64,000 bases of DNA from Magnetospirillum sp. ME-1 (GTDB lineage: Bacteria; Pseudomonadota; Alphaproteobacteria; Rhodospirillales; Magnetospirillaceae): positions 1,240,907 through 1,304,906 of the forward strand of contig NZ_CP015848.1 of NCBI RefSeq assembly GCF_002105535.1, read 5' to 3'. The notes beneath the pieces were generated by a model. That model made no database searches. It saw only the letters and a program-made list of their open reading frames with translations, and was not told the origin of the DNA. Position numbers and translations under genes: made by a program. Below are positions 8,454-17,162 of the stretch, one piece after another (position 1 is the stretch's first letter; each line of letters opens with the position of its first letter).

Positions 8454-9320
8454 ATGTCCGCCTTCAAGTCCATTCTGGTCCCGGTCGAGGACGAACTGTC
8501 CGCCGCCATCCCCCTGGATACGGCGCTGCGTCTGGCCGGGCGCTTTTCCGGGCATGTGGTCGGCCTGCACGTGCGCACCGACCCCACCAACGCCGTGCCG
8601 CTGGTGGGCGAGGGCATGTCGGGCGCCATGGTCGAGGAGATGATCGGCATCGCCGAAACTCAGTCGGCCCAGCGCGCCAAGCTGGCCCGTGCCGCCTTCG
8701 ACGCCGCCGTGACCCGCAACGGCGCGCCGCTGGCCGATGCCCCGCCCGCAGACGGCCTGTCGGCCGAGTGGGTCGAGGTGGTCGGGCGCGAAGAGGACAT
8801 TGTCACCTGGCGCGGCCGGGTATCCGATCTGGTGGTGTTCGGCCATCCCGGCGGCGAGGCCGAGGTATCGGCCATGATCACGCTGAACACCGCGTTGATG
8901 GGCTGCGGCCGTCCCTTGCTGCTGTGCCCCGCCGAGCCGGCCCCGCTGCCCGGCACCAATGTGTGCATCGCCTGGAACGGCAGCGCCGAGGCCGCTCGCG
9001 CCGTGGCCTTCGCCATGCCCTTCCTCAAGGGGGCGTCCTCGGTGAGTATCCTGACGGTGGCCGAGCATGCCGGCGGCCCCGCCCCGGCCGGCGAGCTGGA
9101 GACCTATCTGGCCTGGAACGGTATCTGCGCCTCCACCACCGTCATCCAGGCCCCCAGTTCCCACGCCGGCGAGGAATTGCTGCGCCAGACCGCCAAGACC
9201 GGCGCCGATCTGCTGGTGATGGGGGCCTACACCCATTCGCGCCTGCGCCAGCTGATCCTGGGGGGCGTTACCCGCCACGTCATCGCCCACGCGCCGCTGC
9301 ATGTGCTGATGTGTCACTGA
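8454..9320 (+). CDS. Tandem universal stress protein (UspA family)
   Basis: A 288-aa cytoplasmic protein made of two Usp-type domains. The first opens with FKSILVPVEDELSAAIPLDTALRLA. The second begins near residue 160 (NVCIAWNGSAEAARAVAFA) and ends with the ATP-binding signature ADLLVMGAYTHSRLRQLILGGVTRHVI. A strong ribosome binding site (AAGGAGAG) precedes the ATG. Its TGA shares one base with the start of the NUDIX gene, so both are translated together. The typical role is binding ATP or AMP under stress; the specific function is unknown. Confidence 0.9.
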   Translation: MSAFKSILVPVEDELSAAIPLDTALRLAGRFSGHVVGLHVRTDPTNAVPLVGEGMSGAMVEEMIGIAETQSAQRAKLARAAFDAAVTRNGAPLADAPPADGLSAEWVEVVGREEDIVTWRGRVSDLVVFGHPGGEAEVSAMITLNTALMGCGRPLLLCPAEPAPLPGTNVCIAWNGSAEAARAVAFAMPFLKGASSVSILTVAEHAGGPAPAGELETYLAWNGICASTTVIQAPSSHAGEELLRQTAKTGADLLVMGAYTHSRLRQLILGGVTRHVIAHAPLHVLMCH

Positions 9321-10024
9321 TGGGGGGAGAGGGGGCGCGGCGGCGGGCTGATTACCGCCGATACCGGGAACTGGTCGAGGTGCGGCCGGAGCTGTTCCAG
9401 CGGCCGGCGGGGGGCATCGAAATTCTGCTGGACGAGGCCGACATCGCTGCCGCGTCGAAGGTGGTGGCGCGGCGGAACCGGGCCAAGGGCCTGCCTCCGG
9501 CCTCGGCCTCAGTGGGGGTGCTGGTGGAAGACGCCTACATCCTGGTGATGCGTGACGCGGTCCGCTTTCCCGATGGGTCGCTGGGCACCCATAATCGGGC
9601 GATGTATACCAATTCTCGGGGGGTCGGCGTTCTGGCGCTTTACCGGGGCAAGGTCGCGCTGGTCCGGATATTCCGCCATGCGGTGGGCCGTTCCATTCTG
9701 GAAATTCCCAGGGGATCTGTCGAACCGGGGGATGGGATGGAGGAAACCGTCCACCGTGAGGTGGCCGAGGAGATCGGCGGTCGGGTCGCCCGGATGGTTC
9801 ATCTGGGCCGGTCGCTATGCGACACGTCTCTCAGCGACGGAGGGCTGGACCTCTATTACGCCGAACTTGACGATGTGGGCGGCCCCCAGCCCGCCGAGGG
9901 CATCACTGAGGTGGTCATGGTCGCCCCCGAGACCTTGGCGGGGATGATCATGTCCGGCGAGTTCGAGGATAGTCACGGCATCGCCGCGTTTCTTCAGAGC
10001 CGGCTGCGGGGATTGTTGCCATGA
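9320..10024 (+). CDS. NUDIX hydrolase
   Basis: A 234-aa pyrophosphohydrolase of nucleoside-diphosphate derivatives. The NUDIX box is visible near residues 134-156 (GSVEPGDGMEETVHREVAEE, then IGG). The first conserved glutamate of the box is aspartate here, a mild change, while the metal-binding REVAEE core is intact. The context resembles ADP-ribose pyrophosphatase types (IFRHAVGRSILEIPRGSVEPG). The start ATG shares a base with the usp stop, and the end overlaps the phosphatase gene by 4 bases, giving a tight three-gene operon. Confidence 0.88.
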   Translation: MGGEGARRRADYRRYRELVEVRPELFQRPAGGIEILLDEADIAAASKVVARRNRAKGLPPASASVGVLVEDAYILVMRDAVRFPDGSLGTHNRAMYTNSRGVGVLALYRGKVALVRIFRHAVGRSILEIPRGSVEPGDGMEETVHREVAEEIGGRVARMVHLGRSLCDTSLSDGGLDLYYAELDDVGGPQPAEGITEVVMVAPETLAGMIMSGEFEDSHGIAAFLQSRLRGLLP

Positions 10025-10611
10025 CGGTGTTCCTGGTGCGTCACGGCCAGTCCGAAGGCAACCGTGACGGAGTGTTCTCGGGGATCAGCGATCATCTCCT
10101 GACCGAACTGGGACGGGCCCAGGCGCGGGAAGCCGGCCACGCCCTGTTCGGGCTGCGTTTCGCCCATGTGCTGACCTCGCGTCTGTCGCGGGCCGTGGAC
10201 ACCTGCGACCTGCTGCTCGAGGCCGCCCAGGCGCGGGTGGTCGGCCGGCGGCGGGAACTGGACCGGCTGAACGAACGGAATTTCGGCGTATTCGAAGGCG
10301 TGGCCGATGACGAGGCCGCCCTGGCGGCCCATCCCGTCCGCCGGCGGGTCGCCTTCGACGTGTCCTTCCGGCCCGAGGGCGGCGAATCCATGTTGGACTG
10401 CCTGGAGCGCGCGGTCACCTGCTTCGAGGCCGATATCCTGCCCCTGGCCGAGGACGGCCATGTGCTGGTGGTGTCCCACGGCAACGTGGTGCGCTCGCTG
10501 GCGCTGCATCACCTGGGCTGGCCGGTGGAGATGCTGCCCGAGATGCCGTCGCGCAACTGCCTGATCACCCGCATCGAGCCGGCGGGATGGCGGTTCAGAT
10601 CCGCTCGCTAA
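10021..10611 (+). CDS. Histidine phosphatase family protein (phosphoglycerate mutase-like)
   Basis: A 196-aa enzyme of the branch-1 histidine phosphatase superfamily. The phospho-accepting RHG motif is at the start (VFLVRHGQSEGN). A second arginine lies in TSRLSRAVDTC, the acidic segment is LNERNFGVFEG, and the second catalytic histidine is in VLVVSHGNVVRSL. Substrates in this family range from phosphoglycerate to sugar and nucleoside phosphates and cannot be deduced. It overlaps the NUDIX gene by 4 bases and the convergent coq7 end by 17 bases. Confidence 0.9.
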   Translation: MTVFLVRHGQSEGNRDGVFSGISDHLLTELGRAQAREAGHALFGLRFAHVLTSRLSRAVDTCDLLLEAAQARVVGRRRELDRLNERNFGVFEGVADDEAALAAHPVRRRVAFDVSFRPEGGESMLDCLERAVTCFEADILPLAEDGHVLVVSHGNVVRSLALHHLGWPVEMLPEMPSRNCLITRIEPAGWRFRSAR

Positions 10612-11149
10612 GCCAGATGGCCAGGCGGCAGCCGCCCTTGATGGCCGCCGACAGCACGGGATAGGCGGGGGCCTGTTCGGCCCCGTGCTCCAGCCCGATG
10701 TCGCGATGCTCCATCTCGTCGGCGCGGAACTTGAGGATGGTGTCCTTCAATTCCGCCTCGTCCTCGCCCAATTGCTCGGCCTGACGGGCGTAGTGCTCGT
10801 CGATGGTCTCCTCCACCGCCACGGTGCAGGCCATGGCCGCCTTTTCGCCCAGCAGCGCGGTGCCGGCCCCCAGGGCGAAGCCGGCCAGATGCCATAGCGG
10901 CGACAGAAGGGTGGGGCGGGTGCGGCGCTCGGCGATCAGGCGGTTGAAGGCGTCCAGGTGCTCCTGCTCCTGCTCGGCCATGTGCTTGAGCAGGGGAGCC
11001 GCCTTGGCGCCCTTGCGGCCCAGCACCGCCCGCTGGCCCTCGTAGATGCGCACCGCTCCCAGCTCGCCCGCCTGGTTGACCCTGAGGAAGCGGTCGATCA
11101 GGGCCGAATGGTCCAGATCGCCGGGAATGCGGTTTTCAGCGGTCTTCAT
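10595..11149 (-). CDS. coq7: Ubiquinone biosynthesis hydroxylase Coq7 (demethoxy-quinol hydroxylase)
   Basis: A 184-aa di-iron carboxylate enzyme for the C6 hydroxylation of the ubiquinone ring. Ferritin-like iron ligands are visible: E in AGELGAVRIYEGQ, then the AEQEQEHLDAF pair, the central CTVAVEETIDEHY and the last EMEHRDIGLEHG. The length fits the short bacterial Coq7. Its ATG overlaps the dsbB stop by 4 bases, so the two are co-translated. A hydrophobic middle (LAGFALGAGTALLG) fits the interfacial membrane position of the enzyme. Confidence 0.95.
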   Translation of the reverse strand: MKTAENRIPGDLDHSALIDRFLRVNQAGELGAVRIYEGQRAVLGRKGAKAAPLLKHMAEQEQEHLDAFNRLIAERRTRPTLLSPLWHLAGFALGAGTALLGEKAAMACTVAVEETIDEHYARQAEQLGEDEAELKDTILKFRADEMEHRDIGLEHGAEQAPAYPVLSAAIKGGCRLAIWLSERI

Positions 11150-11628
11150 GGCGTCAGGCCTTTCGAACGCCTGACCGCCCACAGCACCGCGAGGCCGAAC
11201 AGGGCCGAGAACGGCACGTTGAGGGCGGCCATGGTGATGCCGTGGAACGACCAGGCGGGGGTGTCGCACTGGGCTTCCGCCGGGCGGCTCATCTCGGCCA
11301 TCAGGTCGGCCACCGCCACGGCGCCTTGCTGGCTGCCGGAACAGACCGCCGAGGCCCACCAGTGCTGCTCGACCCCCACGTGGTAGACGGCGATGCCGCC
11401 GTTGATCACCAGGGCGATACCGGCAAGGCGCAGCAGCGTGCCGGCGGGCCAGCCGTCCTTCAGCGCGGCCAGCCCCAGCAGGGCGGCCAGGGCGAAGGGC
11501 ACCCGCTGGATCAGGCACAGATTGCAGGGGCGCAGGCCGAACCCGTACTGGGCGACCAGGGCGAAAGCCAGGGCGGCGAGGCAGATGCCGGCCACCGAAA
11601 GGGCGATATGACGGGGCGCGATGTTCAT
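11146..11628 (-). CDS. dsbB: Disulfide bond formation protein B family
   Basis: A 160-aa inner-membrane protein with four predicted transmembrane helices. It has the first redox pair CNLC (RPCNLCLIQRVPF) and a second periplasmic pair in AVCSGSQQG and EAQCDTPAWSF. DsbB passes electrons from DsbA to ubiquinone, so its coupling to coq7, a ubiquinone-synthesis gene, is functionally sensible. The start codon faces the divergent meaB gene across an 85-base spacer that should contain both promoters. Confidence 0.92.
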   Translation of the reverse strand: MNIAPRHIALSVAGICLAALAFALVAQYGFGLRPCNLCLIQRVPFALAALLGLAALKDGWPAGTLLRLAGIALVINGGIAVYHVGVEQHWWASAVCSGSQQGAVAVADLMAEMSRPAEAQCDTPAWSFHGITMAALNVPFSALFGLAVLWAVRRSKGLTP

Positions 11629-11713
11629 TGCGCCGCACTATAAAGATGATGCGCGGCCTTGACCACCCCGTCGGGGGCGGGGACAATCGCCGCCCCAGTC
11701 CGAAGGAGACGAC

Positions 11714-12643
11714 GTGACCCTCGACGACATCCGGGCGGGCGGCAAGGCCGCCCTGGCCCGCGCCCTGGCCGAACTGGAACGCTTCCCCGACGCGCCCGCC
11801 ACCGTGGCGCTGCTGGACGGCGCCTATGCCGAGCCCCGCGCCCATGTGGTGGGCATGACCGGGCCGCCCGGCGTCGGCAAGTCCACCTTGATGAACGCTC
11901 TGATCGCCGGCTGGCGCGGCCGGTGCCGCACGGTGGGCTGCATCGCCGTCGATCCGTCGTCCCGGCGCTCGGGCGGCGCCCTGCTGGGTGACCGCACCCG
12001 GCTCTCCACCGATCCCGAAGACCAGGGCGTCTTCGTGCGCTCCATGGCGGCGCGCGACCGCCTGGGCGGCCTGGCGGGGCTGACCGTCTCGGCCATGGTG
12101 CTGATGCGCGCGCTCTACGACGTGGTGCTGATCGAGACGGTGGGAGTGGGGCAAAGCGAGACCGACGTGGTCGGCGTCGCCGACACCGTGCTGTTCTGCG
12201 TCCAGCCGGGCTCGGGCGATTCGCTGCAATTCATGAAGGCGGGCATCGCCGAGATCCCCCATGTGGTGGTGGTGACCAAGGCCGACATGGGGGCGGCGGC
12301 GGTCCGCGCCCGCGCCGACGTGCTGGGCGCCCTGGGCCTGGGCGGGGGAGGCGGTCACGAGGGTTGGGAAACGCCGGTCCTGATGGTCTCTTCCTCCCGG
12401 CGCGAGGGGGTGGACGACCTGATCGCCGCCATCGACACCCATGCCGCCGCCCTGGGCGAGGCCGGACGCCTGGCCGCAATCAGGCACTCCCAGGCCGAGG
12501 CGTGGCTGGAGGAAGCGGTGCGCGAGCGCTTTGGCCGCGAAGGCGTTCGCCGTGCCGGCGACCTGTCGCTGCCTCCCGGTGCGTCGCCCTTCGCCCGATT
12601 GTCGGAGCTGTCGCTGCGATTGGGGTTCGACGCTAAAGGTTGA
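11714..12643 (+). CDS. meaB: Methylmalonyl-CoA mutase-associated GTPase MeaB
   Basis: A 309-aa G3E-type P-loop GTPase that protects and reloads adenosylcobalamin on methylmalonyl-CoA mutase. Visible motifs are Walker A GPPGVGKSTLMNAL (about residue 50), AVDPSSRRSGGALLGDRTR, the Mg-binding LIETVGVGQSETDV and the specificity motif VVTKADMG. The N-terminal helical and C-terminal dimerisation segments are present. A GTG start is used (GAAGGAGACGAC upstream). The mutase genes are not in the window. Confidence 0.94.
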   Translation: MTLDDIRAGGKAALARALAELERFPDAPATVALLDGAYAEPRAHVVGMTGPPGVGKSTLMNALIAGWRGRCRTVGCIAVDPSSRRSGGALLGDRTRLSTDPEDQGVFVRSMAARDRLGGLAGLTVSAMVLMRALYDVVLIETVGVGQSETDVVGVADTVLFCVQPGSGDSLQFMKAGIAEIPHVVVVTKADMGAAAVRARADVLGALGLGGGGGHEGWETPVLMVSSSRREGVDDLIAAIDTHAAALGEAGRLAAIRHSQAEAWLEEAVRERFGREGVRRAGDLSLPPGASPFARLSELSLRLGFDAKG

Positions 12644-12728
12644 TTAATTCCGGCGTCTGCCCTCGCAGATATTGACATCCCCAGCCATTCGACCGACCAT
12701 CACCCAACTATCGTCATGGGGGAACCGA

Positions 12729-14051
12729 GTGCCCTCGTCCGTTGCCGCCGTCGCCGAGGCCGGAAAGGTCAGTGCCGAACACGAGCTGCTCGAGCTCGTG
12801 TCGGCGCTCGTCTGCATTTTGCGCCAGGGCGAGGTGGTCTTCATCAATCAGGCCGGCGTCAAGGTGTTGGGGCTGGGCTCCGAGGGCGACGCCATCGGCA
12901 CGGCCTTCGTGGAATTCGTCGAGACCGACTACCGCTTCCTGGTGGAGGCGGGCTGGGAATTGCTGGCCGAGGAAGAGTTCCTGCCGCTGAAGCTGATGCG
13001 CCGCGACGGCACCCTGTTCGAGGCGGAAATCCGTGTCCGCCTGATTCCCGGCCCCGAGGAAACGTTCCTGGTCGAGGCCCGCGACATCTCGAAGTTCGTC
13101 AAGTCGGCCGAGGCGCTGCGCGAGCGTGAGGAGCGGCTTCAGGGGGTTCTGGCCTCGGTGGCCGAAGGCATCATCACCGTCGACGAGCATGGCCTGATCG
13201 AGACGGCCAACCCGGCGGCCGAGCGCATGTTCGGCTATCCCAAGGGCAAGCTGGTGGGAAAGCATATCGGCGTGCTGATGGGGTCCGAGATGCAGGACCA
13301 GCACCAGGCGCTGTTCGCCCAGTATCTGGCCGGTTCGGCCAAGCTGATGGGGCGCTCGGTGGAAAGCATGGGCTATCGCGCCGACGGGTCCCACTTCCCC
13401 ATGGAAATCTCGGTGAGCGAACTGCGCTACGGCAAGGGCCGCCTGTTCACCGGCATCCTGCGCGACATCTCCGAGCGCAAGGAGAACGAGGAGCGCATCA
13501 AGCGCCTGGCCCACCACGATACCCTGACCGGACTGCCCAACCGCAATCTGCTCAACGACCGCATCAGCCACGCCTTGGCCCGCGTGCGCCGCCACGGCGG
13601 CCGCATGGCGGTGCTTTACGTGGATCTGGACAAGTTCAAGCCCATCAACGACACCCTGGGCCATGAAGCCGGCGACGCGGTGCTGCGCGAGGTGGCGCGG
13701 CGGCTGAACAATTGCGTCCGCAGCTCGGACACGGTGTCGCGCGTGGGCGGTGACGAATTCGTGGTGGTGGTCGAGGAGATCGGCCGCCCGGGCGAGGCCG
13801 CCATGGTGGCGCGCAAGATCATCGAGACCCTGGGCTCGCCCATCTTCTACAACGAACATGCCTGTCAGGTGGGGGCGTCCATCGGCATCGCGGTGTTCCC
13901 CGACGACGGCAACACCATGGACGAGGTGGCCAAGGCCGCCGACGTGGCCATGTACCGGGTCAAGCATTCGGGCCGCAACGGCTATTGCTTCTACTCGGAT
14001 TCCATGCCGGCCGACGAGATCGACCTGGCAGAGGCCCCCGCCGGGGGCTGA
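12729..14051 (+). CDS. PAS-PAS diguanylate cyclase (GGDEF)
   Basis: A cytoplasmic c-di-GMP synthase of about 440 aa. Two PAS domains (about residues 20-125 and 130-250, the second with an ERKENEERIKRLAHHD linker) precede a GGDEF domain. The active site GGDEF is intact (residue 340), and the product-inhibition I-site RxxD is present as RSSD exactly five residues upstream. I chose the GTG with GGGGGA ahead of it; the same frame could start at a TTG at 12672, but no ribosome binding site is seen there. No signal peptide or membrane helix is present. Confidence 0.9.
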   Translation: MPSSVAAVAEAGKVSAEHELLELVSALVCILRQGEVVFINQAGVKVLGLGSEGDAIGTAFVEFVETDYRFLVEAGWELLAEEEFLPLKLMRRDGTLFEAEIRVRLIPGPEETFLVEARDISKFVKSAEALREREERLQGVLASVAEGIITVDEHGLIETANPAAERMFGYPKGKLVGKHIGVLMGSEMQDQHQALFAQYLAGSAKLMGRSVESMGYRADGSHFPMEISVSELRYGKGRLFTGILRDISERKENEERIKRLAHHDTLTGLPNRNLLNDRISHALARVRRHGGRMAVLYVDLDKFKPINDTLGHEAGDAVLREVARRLNNCVRSSDTVSRVGGDEFVVVVEEIGRPGEAAMVARKIIETLGSPIFYNEHACQVGASIGIAVFPDDGNTMDEVAKAADVAMYRVKHSGRNGYCFYSDSMPADEIDLAEAPAGG

Positions 14052-14084
14052 GGGGGCGGTGGTTTTCCCGCCGCCCCGGCCGTC

Positions 14085-14414
14085 TTAGGAACGGCCCATC
14101 TCGGCGATCAGCTGCTCGCGCGCCACTTCCAGCAAAACGGCCATCTGGTGGCGGATGGCCGCTTCGTCGATGGCCACGCCGCTGGCGATGAAATCGCGGG
14201 TGATCTTGTGCGCGGCGTCGCGGTCGGTGGCGTCGAACTCCACGTCCACCACCGACAGGGCGTAGGTCTTGGCGGCGTCGCCGGCAATGCCCATCTGCTC
14301 GGCGGCCCACAGCCCCAGAAGCTTGTCGCGGCGGATCTTCGCCTTGAATTCCTGTTCCTGGTCCAGCCGGTACTTGGCCTCGAAGGCTTTCTCGCGATCG
14401 TCGAAGGCAGTCAT
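14085..14414 (-). CDS. ATP synthase inhibitor zeta subunit (DUF1476)
   Basis: A 109-aa protein beginning TAFDDREKAFEAKYRLDQEQ and continuing FKAKIRRDKLLGLWAAEQMG. This is the near-invariant start of alphaproteobacterial DUF1476 proteins, shown in Paracoccus to be the zeta inhibitor of the F1-ATPase. The N-terminal helix inserts in F1 and blocks ATP hydrolysis. Length and the four-helix pattern match. The upstream frame continues to 14477, but the family start is the ATG at 14414. Confidence 0.92.
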   Translation of the reverse strand: MTAFDDREKAFEAKYRLDQEQEFKAKIRRDKLLGLWAAEQMGIAGDAAKTYALSVVDVEFDATDRDAAHKITRDFIASGVAIDEAAIRHQMAVLLEVAREQLIAEMGRS

Positions 14415-14524
14415 GGCGCGCCGCGTTCCATTCCCTTTGTTACGGTTGGCGCCGGCAGTTGAAAGCTGCAGGCGCAAGCCGTGTTATAACGGGCGAAAGC
14501 GCCGCTAGAAACGGATTTTTGCGC

Positions 14525-15286
14525 ATGTGCACCCTTGTTCTGCTCCGCCGGCCCGGTCACCACTGGCCCCTGATCATCGCCGCCAACCGCGACGAGATGA
14601 ACACCCGGCCATGGAAGCCGCCGGGGCGCTGGTGGGACGACCGGCCCGAGGTGGTGGCCGGCCTGGACGAGCTGGCCGGCGGCACCTGGCTGGGCGTCAA
14701 CGATACCGGGGTGGCGGCGGCCATCCTCAACCGCATCGGCACCCTGGGACCGGCGCCGGGCAAGCGTTCGCGGGGCGAACTGGTGCTCGAAGCCCTGGAC
14801 CACGCCGACGCCGCCGACGCGGCCCAAGCCCTGTCCCACCTCAACGGCGATTCCTACCGGCCGTTCAACATGGTGGTGGCCGACAACCGCGACGCCTTCT
14901 GGGTGCGGGCCGACGGCAACCGGGTGGAGGTCAAGCCCATCGCCCCCGGACTGCACATGCTGAGCGCGCTCGACCTGGACGACCGCAGCAGCCCGCGCAT
15001 CGCCGCCTATCTCGACCGCTTCGCCAAAGCCGCCGCGCCGGTTCCCGATCCCGGCCATCCCACGGGCGGCGACTGGGCATCCTGGCAGGCGCTGATGGCC
15101 GATACCGGCGGGCGTGGTCCCGATGGCGAGGAAGCCCCCGCCATGTGCTTCCTGCGCCCCGACGGATTCGGCACGGTGTCGGCCTCGCTGATCGCCCTGC
15201 CGGCCCCGGAACAGGCCGAGGCCGGGCGGGTCTGGCGCTTCGCCGCCGGGCGGCCGGACCGCACGCAGTACGGCGCCGTGGCCTGA
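14525..15286 (+). CDS. NRDE (TANGO2-like) family protein
   Basis: A 253-aa protein starting at MCTLVLLRRPGHHWPLIIAANRDE, with the defining NRDE motif near residue 22 and the N-terminal Cys2 typical of Ntn-hydrolase-like members. WLGVNDTGVAAAILNR and YRPFNMVVADNRDAFWV follow. The biochemical role is not established; TANGO2 homologues have been linked to haem or lipid handling. It is divergent from the zeta-subunit gene, with a 110-base spacer. Confidence 0.85.
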   Translation: MCTLVLLRRPGHHWPLIIAANRDEMNTRPWKPPGRWWDDRPEVVAGLDELAGGTWLGVNDTGVAAAILNRIGTLGPAPGKRSRGELVLEALDHADAADAAQALSHLNGDSYRPFNMVVADNRDAFWVRADGNRVEVKPIAPGLHMLSALDLDDRSSPRIAAYLDRFAKAAAPVPDPGHPTGGDWASWQALMADTGGRGPDGEEAPAMCFLRPDGFGTVSASLIALPAPEQAEAGRVWRFAAGRPDRTQYGAVA

Positions 15287-15460
15287 AGGAGCGGGGCGGA
15301 CCCGGCCCCGCTTCGTTTCATTGTTTCCCGCAACCGAGCCTGCTATACCAAGCTCGAAACACAGGCGACGGTCCGTCCGCCGCCCCTTCGCCGTCCGCGC
15401 CGTTCCCCGCCCGACCTCCGTGGGGGATGTGAAGCGGGCGCCATCGATTTGGATTTTTCC

Positions 15461-16225
15461 ATGGCAAGACGTAGACAGATTTACGAGGGCAAGGCCAAGG
15501 TCCTGTTCGAAGGACCCGAGCCCGGCACCTTGGTGCAGTACTTCAAGGATGATGCCACCGCCTTCAACAACAAGAAGCGCGGCACCATCACCGGCAAGGG
15601 GGTCCTGAACAACCGCATTTCCGAATATCTGATGCTGCGCCTGGGCGAGATCGGGGTTCCCACCCATTTCGTCCGCCGCCTGAACATGCGCGAGCAGCTG
15701 GTGCGCGAGGTGGAGATCATTCCCCTCGAGGTGGTGATCCGCAACGTGGCCGCCGGCTCGCTGGCCCAGCGCTTCGGCCTGTCCGAGGGCACGCCGCTGC
15801 CGCGCTGCATCGTCGAGTGGTATTTCAAGTCCGACGCCCTGAACGACCCCATGGTGTCGGAAGAGCACATCACCGCCTTCGGCTGGGCCACCACCCAGGA
15901 CCTGGACGAGATGATGTCGCTGGGCTTGCGCATCAACGACTTCCTGTCGGGCCTGTTCCTCGGCGTCGGCATCCGCCTGGTGGACTTCAAGATCGAGTTC
16001 GGCCGCCTTTATAACGGCGACGACATGCAGATCGTTCTCGCCGACGAGATCAGCCCCGATTCCTGCCGCCTGTGGGACATCCGCACCGGCGACAAGATGG
16101 ACAAGGACCGCTTCCGCCGCGACCTCGGCGGCGTGGAGGAAGCCTACCAGGAAGTGGCCCGCCGCCTCGGCATCCTGCCCGAGGGCGGACCCCGCGATCT
16201 CAAAGGTCCCGCACTGATGCAGTAA
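15461..16225 (+). CDS. purC: Phosphoribosylaminoimidazole-succinocarboxamide synthase
   Basis: A 254-aa SAICAR synthetase, joining aspartate to CAIR in purine synthesis. Signatures are [12 protein letters not shown] at the start, [42 protein letters not shown] and [13 protein letters not shown]. The ATG was chosen because the short form matches the family; an upstream in-frame TTG adds four residues. purS follows 56 bases downstream. A 174-base non-coding leader precedes the gene, with no motif I can name. Confidence 0.96.
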   Translation: MARRRQIYEGKAKVLFEGPEPGTLVQYFKDDATAFNNKKRGTITGKGVLNNRISEYLMLRLGEIGVPTHFVRRLNMREQLVREVEIIPLEVVIRNVAAGSLAQRFGLSEGTPLPRCIVEWYFKSDALNDPMVSEEHITAFGWATTQDLDEMMSLGLRINDFLSGLFLGVGIRLVDFKIEFGRLYNGDDMQIVLADEISPDSCRLWDIRTGDKMDKDRFRRDLGGVEEAYQEVARRLGILPEGGPRDLKGPALMQ

Positions 16226-16281
16226 GCAGGGGGGAGCGTCCCCCTCTTAATCGTTCCCTCGTACAACACGGAAAGACCGAC

Positions 16282-16524
16282 GTGAAAGCCAAAGTCCACA
16301 TCACCCTCAAGAACGGCGTTCTCGATCCCCAGGGCAAGGCGGTGCAGCACGCGCTGGGCTCGCTCGGCTTCGCCGGCGTCAACGACGTGCGCCAGGGCAA
16401 GTACATCGAACTCGATCTGGCCGAGACCGACCGGGCCAAGGCCAAGGATACGGTGGAGCAGATGTGCAAGGGCCTGCTGGCCAACACCGTGATCGAGAAC
16501 TACGCCATCGAACTGGTGGATTGA
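16282..16524 (+). CDS. purS: Phosphoribosylformylglycinamidine synthase subunit PurS
   Basis: An 80-aa protein with VKAKVHITLKNGVLDPQGKA, GFAGVNDVRQGKYIELDL and a C-terminal VIENYAIELV, diagnostic of PurS. PurS links the glutaminase PurQ to the synthetase PurL. The start is a GTG behind GGAAAGA. purQ and purL, often next in line, are absent here; a Pro-rich secreted protein follows 7 bases later. Confidence 0.95.
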   Translation: MKAKVHITLKNGVLDPQGKAVQHALGSLGFAGVNDVRQGKYIELDLAETDRAKAKDTVEQMCKGLLANTVIENYAIELVD

Positions 16525-16531
16525 GCCGGTT

Positions 16532-17074
16532 GTGGCGATGCGGCGGCTTCTTTCCGGCCTGATCCTCTGCCTGGGCATGGTTTCGGCCATGCCCGTCCGG
16601 GCCGAGGATCCGGCGGTCCGGACCCAGCCCCTGAAGACGGACCTGTTCGATGACATCGTCGATGGCATCGGCGGTGTGCTGGGCGTGCTGGTCGGCCCGC
16701 CCGTTTCCCCGACTCCGCCTCTCAACGCCCCGGACTGGCCCGCGACGGAAGCCCCCCCGGCTTCGCCGCGACCAGCGGCCGTGAGTGCGCCGCCGGCGGT
16801 TGCTCCGACAATCGCCCCTCCCATCGTTGTGCCACCCCCGGCCGCCGTCCAGCCCGTGCTGCCACCGGCTCCGCCTGCTCCGGTGAAGGCCGCCGCCCCG
16901 CCACCGCCCGCCCCGCCACCGCCCGCGCAGCCGCCGCGTCCGGCCACTCCGGCCGCAGCCGCCCCCGTCGCCCCTGCGCCCGCCCCGGCGGTGACCGCCG
17001 CACCGTCCTGCGCGGTGCGGGTGGCCGCTACCGCCACGCTGGAGCAGATGCGCCGTCTGCCCAAGTGTCCCTGA
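16532..17074 (+). CDS. Proline/alanine-rich secreted protein, hypothetical
   Basis: A 180-aa protein with an N-terminal signal peptide (RRLLSGLILCLGMVSAMPVRA, with cleavage likely after ARA-like residue 24). A short ordered segment (TDLFDDIVDGIGGVLGVLVG) is followed by about 110 residues of Pro/Ala/Val low complexity, and a short end with two cysteines (PSCAVRVAATATLEQMRRLPKCP). The Pro-rich stretch may span the periplasm or cell wall. The start is a GTG, with an ATG two codons later. The function is unknown. It probably shares a transcript with purC-purS. Confidence 0.65.
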   Translation: MAMRRLLSGLILCLGMVSAMPVRAEDPAVRTQPLKTDLFDDIVDGIGGVLGVLVGPPVSPTPPLNAPDWPATEAPPASPRPAAVSAPPAVAPTIAPPIVVPPPAAVQPVLPPAPPAPVKAAAPPPPAPPPPAQPPRPATPAAAAPVAPAPAPAVTAAPSCAVRVAATATLEQMRRLPKCP

Positions 17075-17162
17075 TCTCCCACGGTTTCGCCGCAAAGCCG
17101 TCCCAAGGCCGCCATACTTGGCGTTCATGATGCGTGACATGGCTCCTTTCCCTGGAGCGGTC

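Noticed and set aside
6851-8650. A 599-codon minus-strand frame opposite the phosphotransferase fusion
   Set aside because: Shadow; the plus-strand gene has clear catalytic motifs.
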